DNA of 64,000 nucleotides, from contig NZ_CDBY01000061.1 of NCBI RefSeq assembly GCF_000820125.1, positions 66,924 through 130,923 on the forward strand, in the 5' to 3' direction. Below the pieces are notes generated by a model. The model saw only the letters and a program-made list of their open reading frames with translations. It ran no database searches and was not told where the DNA came from. A program made the position numbers and the translations under genes. Shown here one piece after another: positions 28,121 to 37,965 of this stretch. The DNA comes from Aeromonas simiae (lineage in GTDB: Bacteria; Pseudomonadota; Gammaproteobacteria; Enterobacterales; Aeromonadaceae). Position 1 is the stretch's first letter. Every line of letters starts with the position of its first letter.

Positions 28121-31100
28121 TTACATCCCACTGTGACCAACTCGGGTAATCTGCACGACCATTTCCACCATGCGCTTGGCTTGATCCATGCCACAGCCGA
28201 TGGCCTTGCACTCGGTGAACAGCAATGGCAGCAGCTTCTTGCGAATATCGGCCTCAATATTTTGCGGGTTGATAGAGTGTTCGGCGACCGAGGCATCAAC
28301 CAACCGGTCGATCTCGAAAGCGAGTTTGACCCACTTTTCTTCAACCTGAGCATCCTGGCTGTCAAACAGTTGTGGAAGGTTCTTTTTGAATACACCGAAG
28401 TAGGCCTGAGCATGGCGGTTAGTGCCAAACGCATCAGGCATATCGTTCAGGCGGCGTTCCTGTACCTGCTCTTCAAACTCGCGGAACAGCATGTACTGCT
28501 TGAGAGGGTGATCAAACAGTTTTTCCGCCTCTTCAATGGCGAGGCGCAACAAGGTTGAGAAAGACTCCTGAGCATAAGGGTCATCCCTGAGATCCTGCTC
28601 AATCATGCGCGTGGCGCGAGTCTTTATGATGTCAGTCTCGTTGCGGGTCTTCTCTTTGCTCCACTCTTCCGGCGGTTTTTGCAGTCCCATCTTGCCGACT
28701 TCATACACACCACCGGGCTCTTTGACCTCGACACCAACCACATGCTTGTCGAGCAGCATTTTCACCTGCTGGGCATACTCGTCGTAGTCGACTCGTTCAC
28801 CTGCATCCTGTTGCACGGTTTGCCGCAGGCTGGAGAACTGTTGCAGCGTCTCTTTGTAATGGCGGCGATCCGCTTCGGTAAAGGCGGTGTCCTCGAAGAA
28901 CGAGGCTGACTGTAGAGCTACTTTCAGGCAACTGGCAAAGCGGGAGAGTGCCTCATAGAAGTCTTCACGCACCTTGATATGCACATCCACCAGTTCTCCC
29001 TCTACCTCTTCCATTCGGGGTACCAGCACCTGGCGCAGTTGCTCTATGTCCTGCTTGTTCTTTACCCCAGCAAAGATGTTCCACAGGTCCTTGTAGAGCT
29101 GTGGCAGGCGCTTGTATTCAGAGCTCATCTGGTTGTAGAGGCCGGCGATGTCGTCAAGGTCGTAGCCACCCTGAGTGCGTGAGGCGAGATCCTGATACTT
29201 GGCGATAGTGGTATCTAGCTCCGAGAGAATGCCGCGGTAGTCGATGAGCAAGCCAAACTCTTTGTCCGGGTGCAGCCGGTTGACCCGGGCGATGGCCTGG
29301 ATCAGGTTGTGCTCCTTTAAGGGTTTGTCGATGTAAAGCACCGTATTCTTGGGCTCATCGAAACCGGTCAGTAACTTGTCTACCACGATCAAGAGCTTGA
29401 GCGGATCATCCTTGTCGGCGAAGCGTTCGATAATCTGCTTGGTGTAGAGCTGCTCATCCTGGCTACCCACGTTATCTTTCCACCACTGCACGACCAGAGG
29501 GAGGGTTGATTCATCAACATCGGTATTGCCCTCCCGGCTATCGGGGGAGCTGATAACAATGGCGGATTCGAACAAGCCAACCTCATCGAGATATTGCTTG
29601 TACTTGATGGCGGAAGACTTACTGTCGCAGGCGAGCTGACCTTTCAGCCCTTCCGGAATGTTCTTGTCGAAGTGTTCGGCTATGTCGCGAGCGATAAGCT
29701 GGAGCCGGTCATCGGCTTTGTAGAGCTCGCCTTTGCGCGTGTATTTGCGCTTCAGGTCAGCCTTTTGCTCCTCGGTCAGCTTGGTTGAAATGCGGTTAAA
29801 ACCGGCATCAATCGCCCTGTCGTTCACATCGAGATCCGGGATGCGTTCTTCATAGAGCAGGGGGGTGACCGCCTTGTCCTCAACGGCTCGCTGCATGGTG
29901 TAAGCGTGCAGGATGGGGCCAAACTTGTTGGTCGTTTTGTCGTTTTTCAGCAGCGGAGTGCCGGTAAAGGCCACAAAGGCGGCATTGGGCAGGGCCAGTT
30001 GCATGCGAATGTTGTTTTCGCCCCCCTGGCTACGGTGCCCCTCATCAATCAGCACGATGAGGTCCGGGCTCTTGTTGACGCACTCAGGTAATTTGGTGGC
30101 AGTGTTGAACTTCTGGATCAGCGAGAAAATGATGCGCTCGGTACCCTTGCCAATTTGCTCGGCCAGTCGCTTGCCCGAGGTGGCCATCGCCGCGTCCTTG
30201 TCCTTCTTGCCAGCCAGTTCACCACTGGATGAGAAGGTCTTGCTGAGCTGGCTTTCGAGATCCACCCGGTCGGTCACGACAATGATGCGGCACGCTTTAA
30301 GCGCATCATGCAAGATCATCGCCTTGCTCAGGAAGACCATGGTGAACGACTTGCCTGATCCTGTGGTGTGCCAGATCACCCCGCCTTGGCGGCCGCCATC
30401 AGGGCGCTTGTGGCTGATCCGCTCGATCAGTCGCTTGATGCCGAACACCTGCTGATAGCGGGCCACTATCTTGCCGGCCTTCTTGTCAAACACGGTAAAC
30501 AGACGGGTCATCTCCAGCAGCCGATCTGGTGACAGCAGGCTGATAAGCAGCCGATCCTGGTCCGTCACCGCCAACTCGCCTGCGGCCAATAGGGTCTGGT
30601 ACCAATCCAGTGTGGCCGGTGGACGATGATCAAATAGTGTCGAGAGGGTATCTTGGGGAATCGGCCGATTCTTGATCTCGGCCATCTGCGCGTCGCTTAT
30701 GTCCTCTTCACGCCAGGCTGCCCAGAATTTTTCCGGTGTGCCGCAGGTGCCATAGCGTCCTTCGATACCGCTGATGGAAAGCAGCAACTGGCTATAGGCG
30801 AACAACAGCGGGATCTCACCGTGTAGCTGGTTGCGAATAGTCTGGGAGATCCCCTCCTTGATGGTAGGTCCCTTCTTGGCGTTGCTATCCGGGCGTTTCG
30901 CCTCGATCACCGCCAATGGCAGGCCATTGACGAAGCAGACGATATCGGGGCGACGCGACTCTATACCACTGGCTCGGGTGACGTGAAACTCTTCGGTAAA
31001 GGTGAAGCGGTTATTGTGCGGGTGATGCCAGTCGATCAGGGCAATGGTCGGGTTCACCTTCTTGCCGTCAATGAATTCGGTGACCGACATGCCATAGAGC

Positions 31101-31405
31101 AAATGGTTATAGATCCGTTCATTGGCGGTCATCAGCCCTTCGTTAAGCGCTGGAGTACACAGCTCACTCACCAGATTATCGACCGACTTGGCCGAGAGCG
31201 GATACCTCTTGCCAGCATACACAAAGGCGCGCTTGCTCAGCTCCTCGCGCAGAATCTGGCTCAGCACGACCTGGTCATATTTATTGTTACGGGCTGCCAG
31301 CGCCTGCTTGGGGGGCAGAAAAGTCCAGCCCAGCTGGGTCAGCAGGGTCAGGGCCGGGATCTTGGCGCTGAACTCTTCCTGGAATTTTGGCACGGGGTGA
31401 GTCAT
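28121..31405 (-). CDS. hsdR: Type I restriction endonuclease R subunit
   Basis: A 1094-residue motor and nuclease subunit. The PD-(D/E)xK nuclease is in RRPDIVCF...AVIEAKRP (Asp154, Glu168, Lys170). The two helicase domains follow: Walker A TGSGKS at 348-353, DEGH at 454-457, TGTPL near 480 and the VDKLLTGFDEP block near 700. The C-terminal helical region contacts the methylase core. With HsdM and HsdS it translocates and cuts unmethylated DNA. The start overlaps the rhuM stop (ATGA). No frameshift or missing catalytic residue is seen. Confidence 0.96.
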   Translation of the reverse strand: MTHPVPKFQEEFSAKIPALTLLTQLGWTFLPPKQALAARNNKYDQVVLSQILREELSKRAFVYAGKRYPLSAKSVDNLVSELCTPALNEGLMTANERIYNHLLYGMSVTEFIDGKKVNPTIALIDWHHPHNNRFTFTEEFHVTRASGIESRRPDIVCFVNGLPLAVIEAKRPDSNAKKGPTIKEGISQTIRNQLHGEIPLLFAYSQLLLSISGIEGRYGTCGTPEKFWAAWREEDISDAQMAEIKNRPIPQDTLSTLFDHRPPATLDWYQTLLAAGELAVTDQDRLLISLLSPDRLLEMTRLFTVFDKKAGKIVARYQQVFGIKRLIERISHKRPDGGRQGGVIWHTTGSGKSFTMVFLSKAMILHDALKACRIIVVTDRVDLESQLSKTFSSSGELAGKKDKDAAMATSGKRLAEQIGKGTERIIFSLIQKFNTATKLPECVNKSPDLIVLIDEGHRSQGGENNIRMQLALPNAAFVAFTGTPLLKNDKTTNKFGPILHAYTMQRAVEDKAVTPLLYEERIPDLDVNDRAIDAGFNRISTKLTEEQKADLKRKYTRKGELYKADDRLQLIARDIAEHFDKNIPEGLKGQLACDSKSSAIKYKQYLDEVGLFESAIVISSPDSREGNTDVDESTLPLVVQWWKDNVGSQDEQLYTKQIIERFADKDDPLKLLIVVDKLLTGFDEPKNTVLYIDKPLKEHNLIQAIARVNRLHPDKEFGLLIDYRGILSELDTTIAKYQDLASRTQGGYDLDDIAGLYNQMSSEYKRLPQLYKDLWNIFAGVKNKQDIEQLRQVLVPRMEEVEGELVDVHIKVREDFYEALSRFASCLKVALQSASFFEDTAFTEADRRHYKETLQQFSSLRQTVQQDAGERVDYDEYAQQVKMLLDKHVVGVEVKEPGGVYEVGKMGLQKPPEEWSKEKTRNETDIIKTRATRMIEQDLRDDPYAQESFSTLLRLAIEEAEKLFDHPLKQYMLFREFEEQVQERRLNDMPDAFGTNRHAQAYFGVFKKNLPQLFDSQDAQVEEKWVKLAFEIDRLVDASVAEHSINPQNIEADIRKKLLPLLFTECKAIGCGMDQAKRMVEMVVQITRVGHSGM

Positions 31406-32421
31406 GGCCTGTCCTTGTGTTGCTTGCTCATACGCTCGGCGAGCTGTTCCAACTCACGCAGTTCTTTTTGATCTTCGGCTATGGCTTCTTGCTGCTTGCG
31501 CTGACGGTCAAATGCTTCGTATCGCTCATAGGCGATTTGTTCCATCTGCTTGCGGCTGACCTGACCAGCATTAGCCAGCAGCGGTTGCTCATTGAAGGTC
31601 ATAAACTTGTCGAGGTAGTCACGCCACTCTTTGATGCGCAGGTGTTGTCTGCTTTTGGCCCGGAATTCGGCAAAGTCGAAGAACATGCTGACCAGCCTAT
31701 TCAACTGCTCCAGCTCCTCTCCCTGCAGGTAGTTTTTCGCTATGACGACATCGGCCTTACGTACCCGTTTCCCGGCAAAACTGCGGAGATTCATATTGGG
31801 TTGCCCCGGATCGGCGCGCAGAACGATCAGCTCGGCGGCGGTGTGGCCCGTGACGGCATAAAACAGCTTGTTTTGTACCTCGGCAAACAGCAACTGGGTC
31901 TCTTGCTCGCTGGCTCGATAATCTTCTGCCAAGGTGAACAGGTCACGAACCTTCTGATAGAAGCGCTTCTCCGATGAACGTATGTCGCGGATGCGCTCGA
32001 GCAGTTCATCGAAGTAATCCCACTTGGGATCCTTAAGGCGCTCGTCATCCATGGCGAACCCCTTGGTGAGGTATTCACCAAGTGTTCGTGTAGCCCATTG
32101 GCGGAATTGGGTGCCTCTAGTCGAGCGTACCCGATAGCCGATAGCGACGATCATCGGCAGGGCATAGAGTTGCAGTCGCCGCCTGACTTGACGCGCTCCC
32201 TCAGTTTTAACTGTCAAGTCTTCCTTGACGGTTAGATTTTGAACAAGCTCGCCCTCATCCAGAATGTTCTGAACATGCAAACTGATATTTTGTTTGGTGG
32301 TCTGATAGAGCTCGGCGATCTCCTGCTGGGTTAGCCATACCTGACCTCCTAGCTCACGTAGTACAAGTTGGGACTCGCCATCGTCGGTGGTATAGAGGAT
32401 CAGATCATTGCTGCTATTCAT
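31402..32421 (-). CDS. RhuM family protein
   Basis: A 339-residue protein of the RhuM family. An N-terminal DNA-binding region reads VWLTQQEIAELYQTTKQNISLHV, and the family core follows with TQFRQWATRTLGEYLTKGF. RhuM was first named in a Salmonella pathogenicity island; its biochemistry is unknown, but homologues recur inside restriction and other defence loci. The ATG at 32421 has AGGAG upstream. It sits between the SEC-C gene and hsdR, overlapping hsdR by 4 bp, so it belongs to the same transcript. Confidence 0.85.
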   Translation of the reverse strand: MNSSNDLILYTTDDGESQLVLRELGGQVWLTQQEIAELYQTTKQNISLHVQNILDEGELVQNLTVKEDLTVKTEGARQVRRRLQLYALPMIVAIGYRVRSTRGTQFRQWATRTLGEYLTKGFAMDDERLKDPKWDYFDELLERIRDIRSSEKRFYQKVRDLFTLAEDYRASEQETQLLFAEVQNKLFYAVTGHTAAELIVLRADPGQPNMNLRSFAGKRVRKADVVIAKNYLQGEELEQLNRLVSMFFDFAEFRAKSRQHLRIKEWRDYLDKFMTFNEQPLLANAGQVSRKQMEQIAYERYEAFDRQRKQQEAIAEDQKELRELEQLAERMSKQHKDRP

Positions 32422-32434
32422 CCCGGGCTCCTGG

Positions 32435-33133
32435 TTAATGCAAACAGCACTGTTTGAACTTCTTGCCGCTGCCACAGGGGCAGGGGTCATTGCGCCCGAT
32501 CTTGGGGGCCGCTCTAACCGGCAGGGTTACTGGTGTGAGGGCTGGTGCGACTATCGGCGCTGTGCTTGGCCCCCGTTGGGCCAGAAAATGGGCGTGCAGT
32601 CGCAAGGCGGCGGGGCCCACCTCTGCCACGCTCTGCTGATGTTCCGGTAGCGACAGGCTGGCAAGCAGTGGCAATTGGTCATCGCTGCCATGCAGGCGGA
32701 TCACCTCAAGCCAGGTATCCAGGTCCTCTGGCAAGGCTGGCCAGTTTCCCAGTGCCATGCCACGCAGATAGCCAAAGCACCACTCCTCGGCGTTGCAGAT
32801 CTCCTGCCCTTCGACATAGTTGGCCATCAGCATTGGGATAAAGTGCTCGGGCTGATAACAGAGGGTATGGGCCAGAATATTCATATGGCCGAGGATCAAA
32901 TCCAGCGCCCGTTTCATCTCATGCTCGGAAGACCACTCAGGGGGCGTGCCACCCCAGAGTACCGGCCACCACTGGCTGGGTGGCACCAGCTCGGGGCCGG
33001 AGAGTACCGCAGTCAGAAAGCCGTCGAGCGCCGACAGACTCAGCATCGAATCGTCGTTGCCATAGTCCATCAGCCGCTGCTCCAACCACTCAACGTCAGC
33101 CTCGGTCATGGGGGGAATGGTTACTTTTTTCAT
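32435..33133 (-). CDS. YecA/UPF0149-like protein with SEC-C zinc motif
   Basis: A 232-residue protein. Residues 1-170 form a UPF0149 (YecA/YgfB) helical domain ([33 protein letters not shown]). The C-terminus is a SEC-C motif, [17 protein letters not shown], which binds zinc and in SecA contacts SecB and ribosomes. Start overlaps the hsdS stop by 4 bp. A SEC-C adaptor in a type I restriction operon is unusual; it could bind a partner protein of the complex, but no role is established. Confidence 0.85.
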   Translation of the reverse strand: MKKVTIPPMTEADVEWLEQRLMDYGNDDSMLSLSALDGFLTAVLSGPELVPPSQWWPVLWGGTPPEWSSEHEMKRALDLILGHMNILAHTLCYQPEHFIPMLMANYVEGQEICNAEEWCFGYLRGMALGNWPALPEDLDTWLEVIRLHGSDDQLPLLASLSLPEHQQSVAEVGPAALRLHAHFLAQRGPSTAPIVAPALTPVTLPVRAAPKIGRNDPCPCGSGKKFKQCCLH

Positions 33134-34332
33134 GCGGCCACCTCTACCTTGACCCGTCGTTTGCCGGTCAACAGTTGTTGCATCAGGGCCTGTTTCTCCT
33201 GCTTTAAGGCGTCGAGCTTTTGTTGTAGCGCAGTAACTTCTTTATCGGCGGTGGACAAGACTGCGGCTATTTTTTGTTGTTCATCAATACTAGGTACTTG
33301 CCAGCTAATATTCTTAAAGTGGTTAAATTTCAAATTCCAAGTATCTGAAACAAGGCCTTGAGAATGCCTGTAGAAGATATGGACAAGGGCTGGGAACTTA
33401 AATAAATACGCAGCATAAGCAGGACAAACTTTGCTCGTTGGTGTGACAATTGTATAAGCAGGACTAACAATCCCTTCTTTATCTGACAAGCTAGATCGGC
33501 CTTGCCACATGCGCATGGTGTTGTAGCCAATGTCATTCACGCAAATTCTACGATACTTTGACTTGTCTTCATTGGAGGTATTTTTTCTACCGGTATCTTC
33601 CTGGTAAACAACGCCATCGTCAGCCGTAATCGACAGCAGGGGCAGATCATCCCGGCCAGTTTCAACTCGCTCATTGAACAAACTGCTGAATTTGTACGTT
33701 TTCCATTCCCCACTAAACCTAACTCCATTCTTATCCAGCAGGCGTTTTTTGCCGGTAAGCAGTTGCTGCATCAGCGCTTTTTTCTGTTGCTGGCTATTGG
33801 CCAGGAGTTGCTCGGTGGTGCTGATCGCCTTATCCCAACTGGAAAGTATTTGGGCGATTTTATTTTGTTCAGGGAGTGGGGCACAAAGAACCTTTACCTT
33901 TCTAAGTTCTTCTAATGAGATCTCCTTGAATGTACTTCCTTTGCTCAAGGCATTGACACGATTCAAAATCTTCTCAGAGGCCAGCTGATAATAGTGAAAC
34001 TGGTTAGAGTGTTCGGCTGAAACGGAAATTCGTGCTGTACCCTGAGTTAAGTTAGCTTCAGGCAAACTAGCTGGAACAATCGCCGATTCACCGATGTTTC
34101 CGCGTAGAGAAAATACAATATCACCGGGGTGAACAGATGAACGTCTGTATTTTAAGTGTATTTCCTGGCTAGTTCTTTGTAGCGTGTAAGGATTAATAGT
34201 TCCTCTGACGTCTGAACTTTTAATGTAAGGTACGCCATCTGGAACGTGGGGGCCAGCTTGGACAATCCCGTATGAGATTTTTTCTTTTACAATATCCGCT
34301 AACGGCTTTGCACTCCATCCATTAGGCACCAT
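33130..34332 (-). CDS. hsdS: Type I restriction specificity subunit S
   Basis: A 400-residue DNA-recognition subunit with two target-recognition domains (about residues 1-150 and 205-360). Each is followed by a conserved helical spacer, visible as an internal repeat: [15 protein letters not shown] near 190 and [15 protein letters not shown] near the C-terminus. Both recognition domains are notably AT-rich compared with the GC-rich spacers and neighbours, as expected for exchangeable specificity modules. The start lies 11 bp inside hsdM. The target sequence cannot be predicted. Confidence 0.94.
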   Translation of the reverse strand: MVPNGWSAKPLADIVKEKISYGIVQAGPHVPDGVPYIKSSDVRGTINPYTLQRTSQEIHLKYRRSSVHPGDIVFSLRGNIGESAIVPASLPEANLTQGTARISVSAEHSNQFHYYQLASEKILNRVNALSKGSTFKEISLEELRKVKVLCAPLPEQNKIAQILSSWDKAISTTEQLLANSQQQKKALMQQLLTGKKRLLDKNGVRFSGEWKTYKFSSLFNERVETGRDDLPLLSITADDGVVYQEDTGRKNTSNEDKSKYRRICVNDIGYNTMRMWQGRSSLSDKEGIVSPAYTIVTPTSKVCPAYAAYLFKFPALVHIFYRHSQGLVSDTWNLKFNHFKNISWQVPSIDEQQKIAAVLSTADKEVTALQQKLDALKQEKQALMQQLLTGKRRVKVEVAA

Positions 34333-35887
34333 ATCCCAGCTCCTCCAGATACTTGGCCATCTCGGTTTCTAGCTCGGCTAGTTGTGCTTTTAGTTGTTCC
34401 CGCTCGGCACGCACCGCTAGCAGATCGATCTCTTCCTCTTCTTCAAAGGTATCCACATAGCGAGGGATATTGAGGTTGTAATCGTTCTCCTTGATCTCTT
34501 TGAGCGAGGCAAGGTAGGCGTATTTATCGACATTGCCGCCATTGCGGTAGGTGGCAACGATCTTGGCGATATTCTCTGGGCTCAGCACGTTCTGGTTCTT
34601 GCCCGCTTTGAAGTCGCGGCTGGCGTCGATAAACAGCACGTTGTCGTCCACCTTCTCTTTTTTGAAGATCAGGATGGCGGCGGGGATGCCGGTGCCAAAG
34701 AACAGCTTTTCCGGCAGGCCAATCACCGCATCGAGCAGGTTCTCGTCAATCAGCTTTTGGCGGATCTTGCCCTCGCTGGAACCCCGGAACAGCACGCCAT
34801 GGGGCACCACCACACCCATGCGACCGCTCTTGGGTTTCAGGGTCTCGATCATATGGAGGATAAAGGCGTAATCCCCCTTGGTCTTGGGCGGTATGCCGCG
34901 CTTGAAGCGGCCGAATTTATCGTGCTCGGCCTCATCATGTCCCCACTTGTCCAGCGAGAACGGCGGGTTGGCGGTCACGATATCGAAGTGCATCAGATCG
35001 CCGTTTTTATCCAGCAGCTTGGGGTTGCGTATAGTGTCGCCCCACTCGATCTTGTGGTTGTCTTCCCCGTGCAGGAACATGTTCATCTTGGCCAGCGACC
35101 AGGTGGAGCCGATGGCCTCCTGCCCGTAGAGGGCGTAACGTTTCTGGCCGTGGTTTTGCACCACCTTGCGGCCGCACTTCATCAAGAGCGACCCAGAACC
35201 ACAGGCGGGATCACAGATAGTATCGCCGAGCTGCGGATCCAGCAGTTCGGCCATCAGATCGGAGACCTCGGGCGGGGTGTAGTACTCGCCAGCCTTCTGG
35301 CCGCTGTTGGCGGCAAACTTGCCGATCAGGTACTCGTAGGCGTTGCCAATCACGTCGAGGTTACCGACCCGGCTTGGTTTCAGGTTAAGCTCCGGCTTGG
35401 CAAATGCCTCCAGCAGGTAGCGTAGTATGGTGTTCTTCTGCTTCTCTTCACCGAGGCGATCGCTGTTGAAGCTGATGTCCTGAAACACGCTCTTGTTGCC
35501 ATCTTTGAGCTTGGTGCCGTTGGCTTCTTCGATAGCGTGCAGGCTGACGTCGATGCGCTCGCCGTTACCGGGTTCGAATCGCTTCTCGTACAAGCTGTAA
35601 AAGTTAGCCTTGAAGGACTGAACTACCTTGTCATCCTGATCCTTGATTTCGGCGATGGGCAGCACAAAGCGCTCGCTCTTCATCATCTCTTCGATCAGCT
35701 CTGGCGCATCGCCGTACTGCTTCTTGTAGCTGTCGTAATGGTCCTGCCAGACATCGGAGATGTACTTCAGGAACAGCATGGTGAGGATGAAATCCTTGTA
35801 AGTATCGGGGCTGATGGTGCCACGGAAGATATCGCAGGCATCCCAAACGGTGTTGTTGATAACGTCCTGATTGATCTGTTCGGTCAT
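34322..35887 (-). CDS. hsdM: Type I restriction DNA methyltransferase M subunit
   Basis: A 521-residue adenine-N6 methyltransferase. The N-terminal HsdM domain (about 1-150) includes DACDIFRGTISPDTYKDFIL. The SAM-binding motif DPACGSGSLL is at 226-235 and the catalytic NPPF at 307-310. The C-terminus is an acidic helical tail. The protein methylates host DNA at the HsdS target and protects it. It lies 39 bp after the short HsdS-like gene and overlaps hsdS. Confidence 0.96.
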   Translation of the reverse strand: MTEQINQDVINNTVWDACDIFRGTISPDTYKDFILTMLFLKYISDVWQDHYDSYKKQYGDAPELIEEMMKSERFVLPIAEIKDQDDKVVQSFKANFYSLYEKRFEPGNGERIDVSLHAIEEANGTKLKDGNKSVFQDISFNSDRLGEEKQKNTILRYLLEAFAKPELNLKPSRVGNLDVIGNAYEYLIGKFAANSGQKAGEYYTPPEVSDLMAELLDPQLGDTICDPACGSGSLLMKCGRKVVQNHGQKRYALYGQEAIGSTWSLAKMNMFLHGEDNHKIEWGDTIRNPKLLDKNGDLMHFDIVTANPPFSLDKWGHDEAEHDKFGRFKRGIPPKTKGDYAFILHMIETLKPKSGRMGVVVPHGVLFRGSSEGKIRQKLIDENLLDAVIGLPEKLFFGTGIPAAILIFKKEKVDDNVLFIDASRDFKAGKNQNVLSPENIAKIVATYRNGGNVDKYAYLASLKEIKENDYNLNIPRYVDTFEEEEEIDLLAVRAEREQLKAQLAELETEMAKYLEELGYGA

Positions 35888-35926
35888 AAAGGGTGTTTCC
35901 TTGGCGTAATAACGGGTATGCGAGCC

Positions 35927-36538
35927 TCAAGAGGCATCTGCATCGGATGGTTCAAGTAGGCGAGTCGCGATGGCGTGCATCATCTGCTCGCCATTGTGCT
36001 GGAGGCGCTGCATCAGTTGGCGCTCCTCCTGCAGCGTGCGAGCTATTGCCAAAATGGTTTGTTGTTCTGCCAGTGATGGAAGCCCAATCAAGGCCTCTTC
36101 CAACACCTGGCGGCGAATACTCTTGGTCAGGGTGCCTTCGGCATGCAGTTCGAAGTAACGCTGGCAGGGCTGCTGATTGAGCTGCCAGGCGAGGAACTCC
36201 GGTATCAGTGCATCAGATTGTGGCCGCACCACATAAAAGTGGGGGGCCGCTACAGCTGGCAGTGGGGCATGCCGGGTATCAACCAGCACGGCATAGTTTT
36301 GGTTGCCCCGCGCCGCCACCAGAATATCCCCGGTTTGCAGCCAGTCCGGCGCTTTCTTGCCTGTTGCCTCACTGCGCACACAGCTTATCCAGTCGACACC
36401 GAACTCAGACGAGCAGTCTTTCATCTGCACAACGGCCAGATTCCCCTCGGGATGCTCAGGGATCTTGCCGCGAAACGGATAACCAGCGCTGATAGTGGCG
36501 ATTTGGTTCAGGTGTAATTTCACAAAAAATCTCGTCAT
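35927..36538 (-). CDS. Single-TRD HsdS-like protein
   Basis: A 203-residue protein with one HsdS-type target-recognition domain (starts LNQIATISAGYPFRGKIP; ends ALIGLPSLAEQQTILAIA) and one helical spacer. That is half of a normal HsdS. Half-subunits can dimerise to form a working specificity subunit, and can also arise by truncation. This one is complete at both ends, is in frame and is the first gene of the operon. It may supply a second specificity or modulate the complex. Confidence 0.8.
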   Translation of the reverse strand: MTRFFVKLHLNQIATISAGYPFRGKIPEHPEGNLAVVQMKDCSSEFGVDWISCVRSEATGKKAPDWLQTGDILVAARGNQNYAVLVDTRHAPLPAVAAPHFYVVRPQSDALIPEFLAWQLNQQPCQRYFELHAEGTLTKSIRRQVLEEALIGLPSLAEQQTILAIARTLQEERQLMQRLQHNGEQMMHAIATRLLEPSDADAS

Positions 36539-36638
36539 CGCTAATGATGCTGATGCTTAGTGTCTCTGATGAGACTTTGTTTCGTCAATACAAAGCTTGG
36601 GTTTTTTTGCATCAACGGCGATGAATCTTAATGTGTGG

Positions 36639-36654
36639 CTTTCACATGTGAAAG
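36639..36654. promoter_or_regulatory. Perfect 16-bp palindrome in the divergent promoter region
   Basis: CTTTCACATGTGAAAG is a perfect inverted repeat between the divergent restriction operon (minus) and the HTH-repA-repC genes (plus). It is well placed to act as an operator for both. The rest of 36539-36771 shows no gene. Confidence 0.5.
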
Positions 36655-36771
36655 TTTCCCTCCGCAAAAAACGCTCTTGGTGCCCAAATTGGACAACTAC
36701 AGGCACGAGGATTTCGCCAGACCCCCGATACGCTCTTGCATGCTGATGATTGCTACGAGGAGACCATCTGC

Positions 36772-37107
36772 ATGCGTGAACAAAATCCGCCGCTTTACGG
36801 TGAAAACAATGGAGCCATTCTGAAAGAGCTTTATGAGCTGAAACAGCTGGTGCGCCAGCAAGGGCAGGCGCAAAAGGAGGTGCTTTCTGCCGAGGAGTGC
36901 GCTGAGTTGCTGGGGGTGTCGGTTAGTTATGTGTACCGGCTGACTAGCGAAAAACGCCTGCCGCATTACAAGCCCCAGGGTAAGAAGATCTACTTTAAGC
37001 GAGATGAGCTGCTGGACTGGCTGCTCTCTCACCGTATCTCCCCAGACGCAGAGCTCAATGAGCATGTAGCCAAACGCGTGCGGCAAGCCCGCCATGGGCG
37101 GCTGTGA
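36772..37107 (+). CDS. Excisionase/MerR-type DNA-binding protein
   Basis: A 111-residue protein with a winged helix of the HTH_17 (excisionase-like) type: VLSAEECAELLGVSVSYVYRLTSEKRLPHYKPQGKK followed by IYFKRDELLDWL. A coiled-coil-like N-terminal part precedes it. The ATG at 36772 has GGAG nine bases upstream. It lies directly before repA, with their ends overlapping or abutting, and may regulate replication or island excision. Confidence 0.8.
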   Translation: MREQNPPLYGENNGAILKELYELKQLVRQQGQAQKEVLSAEECAELLGVSVSYVYRLTSEKRLPHYKPQGKKIYFKRDELLDWLLSHRISPDAELNEHVAKRVRQARHGRL

Positions 37108-37114
37108 GGCGGGT

Positions 37115-37965
37115 ATGGAGCCGGATCTTATCGCATCTCACTGGCCCCTGGATCTTCAAGCGGCCTTTACCGAACCTCCCAAGCCAATCGACTTTGTTTT
37201 GCCGGGGCTGCCGGTGGGCTGTGTCGGAGCCTTGGTATCACCAGGCGGTGCCGGTAAATCCATGCTGGCACTGCAGTTGGCAATGCAGATAGCCGGCGGA
37301 CCGGACTGGCTTGAGCTTGGCAAGCTGGAACAGGGAGCTGTGCTCTACCTGCCTGCCGAGGACCCTCTGCCAGTGTTACATCACCGGTTATTTGCCTTGG
37401 GTCAGAACCTTGATGCAGGGCAGCGTGCGGCGCTTGAACACGACCTTAGGTTGATACCGCTTCAGGGGACCAGCCCCAACCTGTTGGATAGCCAGTGGTT
37501 GGAGGTGATTGCCCTTTGGGCTGAGGGCGTGAGGTTGATCGTTATCGACACCCTGCGGCGTTTTCATGATACGACGAGAACGTGGCAAGTGCCATGACGC
37601 AGGTGCTGGGTCAGTTGGAACGGCTGGCCATGGGGCAGGGATGCGCCGTGCTGTTTTTGCACCACACCAGCAAGCTGGCAGCCTTCCAGGAGGTTGGCGA
37701 TCAGCAGCAGGCCAGCCGTGGTTCGTCTGTGCTGGTAGACAATGTGCGTTGGCAGGGCTACCTCGCCACCATGACCAGGAAGGAGGCGCAGCAGCTGAGC
37801 TTGTCGGCACAGCAGAGCCATCGCTACGTGCGGTTTGGGGTTAGTAAAAGCAACTATGTTCTGCCGTTACCAGAGCGCTGGCTGGTGCGGGGGGAAGGTG
37901 GCGTGCTGCGCCCTGCCAGGTTGGACGTAGCACGCCGAGCGGGAGGCAAGCGTGCCTTGCTTTGA
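37115..37965 (+). pseudogene. repA: IncQ/RSF1010-type RepA helicase, frameshifted
   Basis: Homologous along its whole length to the hexameric RepA helicase of RSF1010. Walker A is SPGGAGKS (residues 42-49) and Walker B LIVIDTLRRF. After a frame change come FLHHTSK, QQASRGSSVLVDN and RFGVSKSNY, all RepA signatures. The first frame ends at a TGA at 37595-37597, while the second part is read one frame over. One missing base around 37574-37580 (ACGACGAGAAC, where the family expects a Glu-Asn codon pair) explains it; restoring it gives 283 residues, close to the 279 of RSF1010 RepA. It could be inactivation or a sequencing error; no slippery sequence is seen. The start may also be 37094. Confidence 0.85.

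Noticed and set aside
37561..37600. Programmed frameshift in repA
   Set aside because: No slippery heptamer, stem-loop or internal ribosome-like stimulator is seen at the frame change; a base loss or sequence error is simpler.
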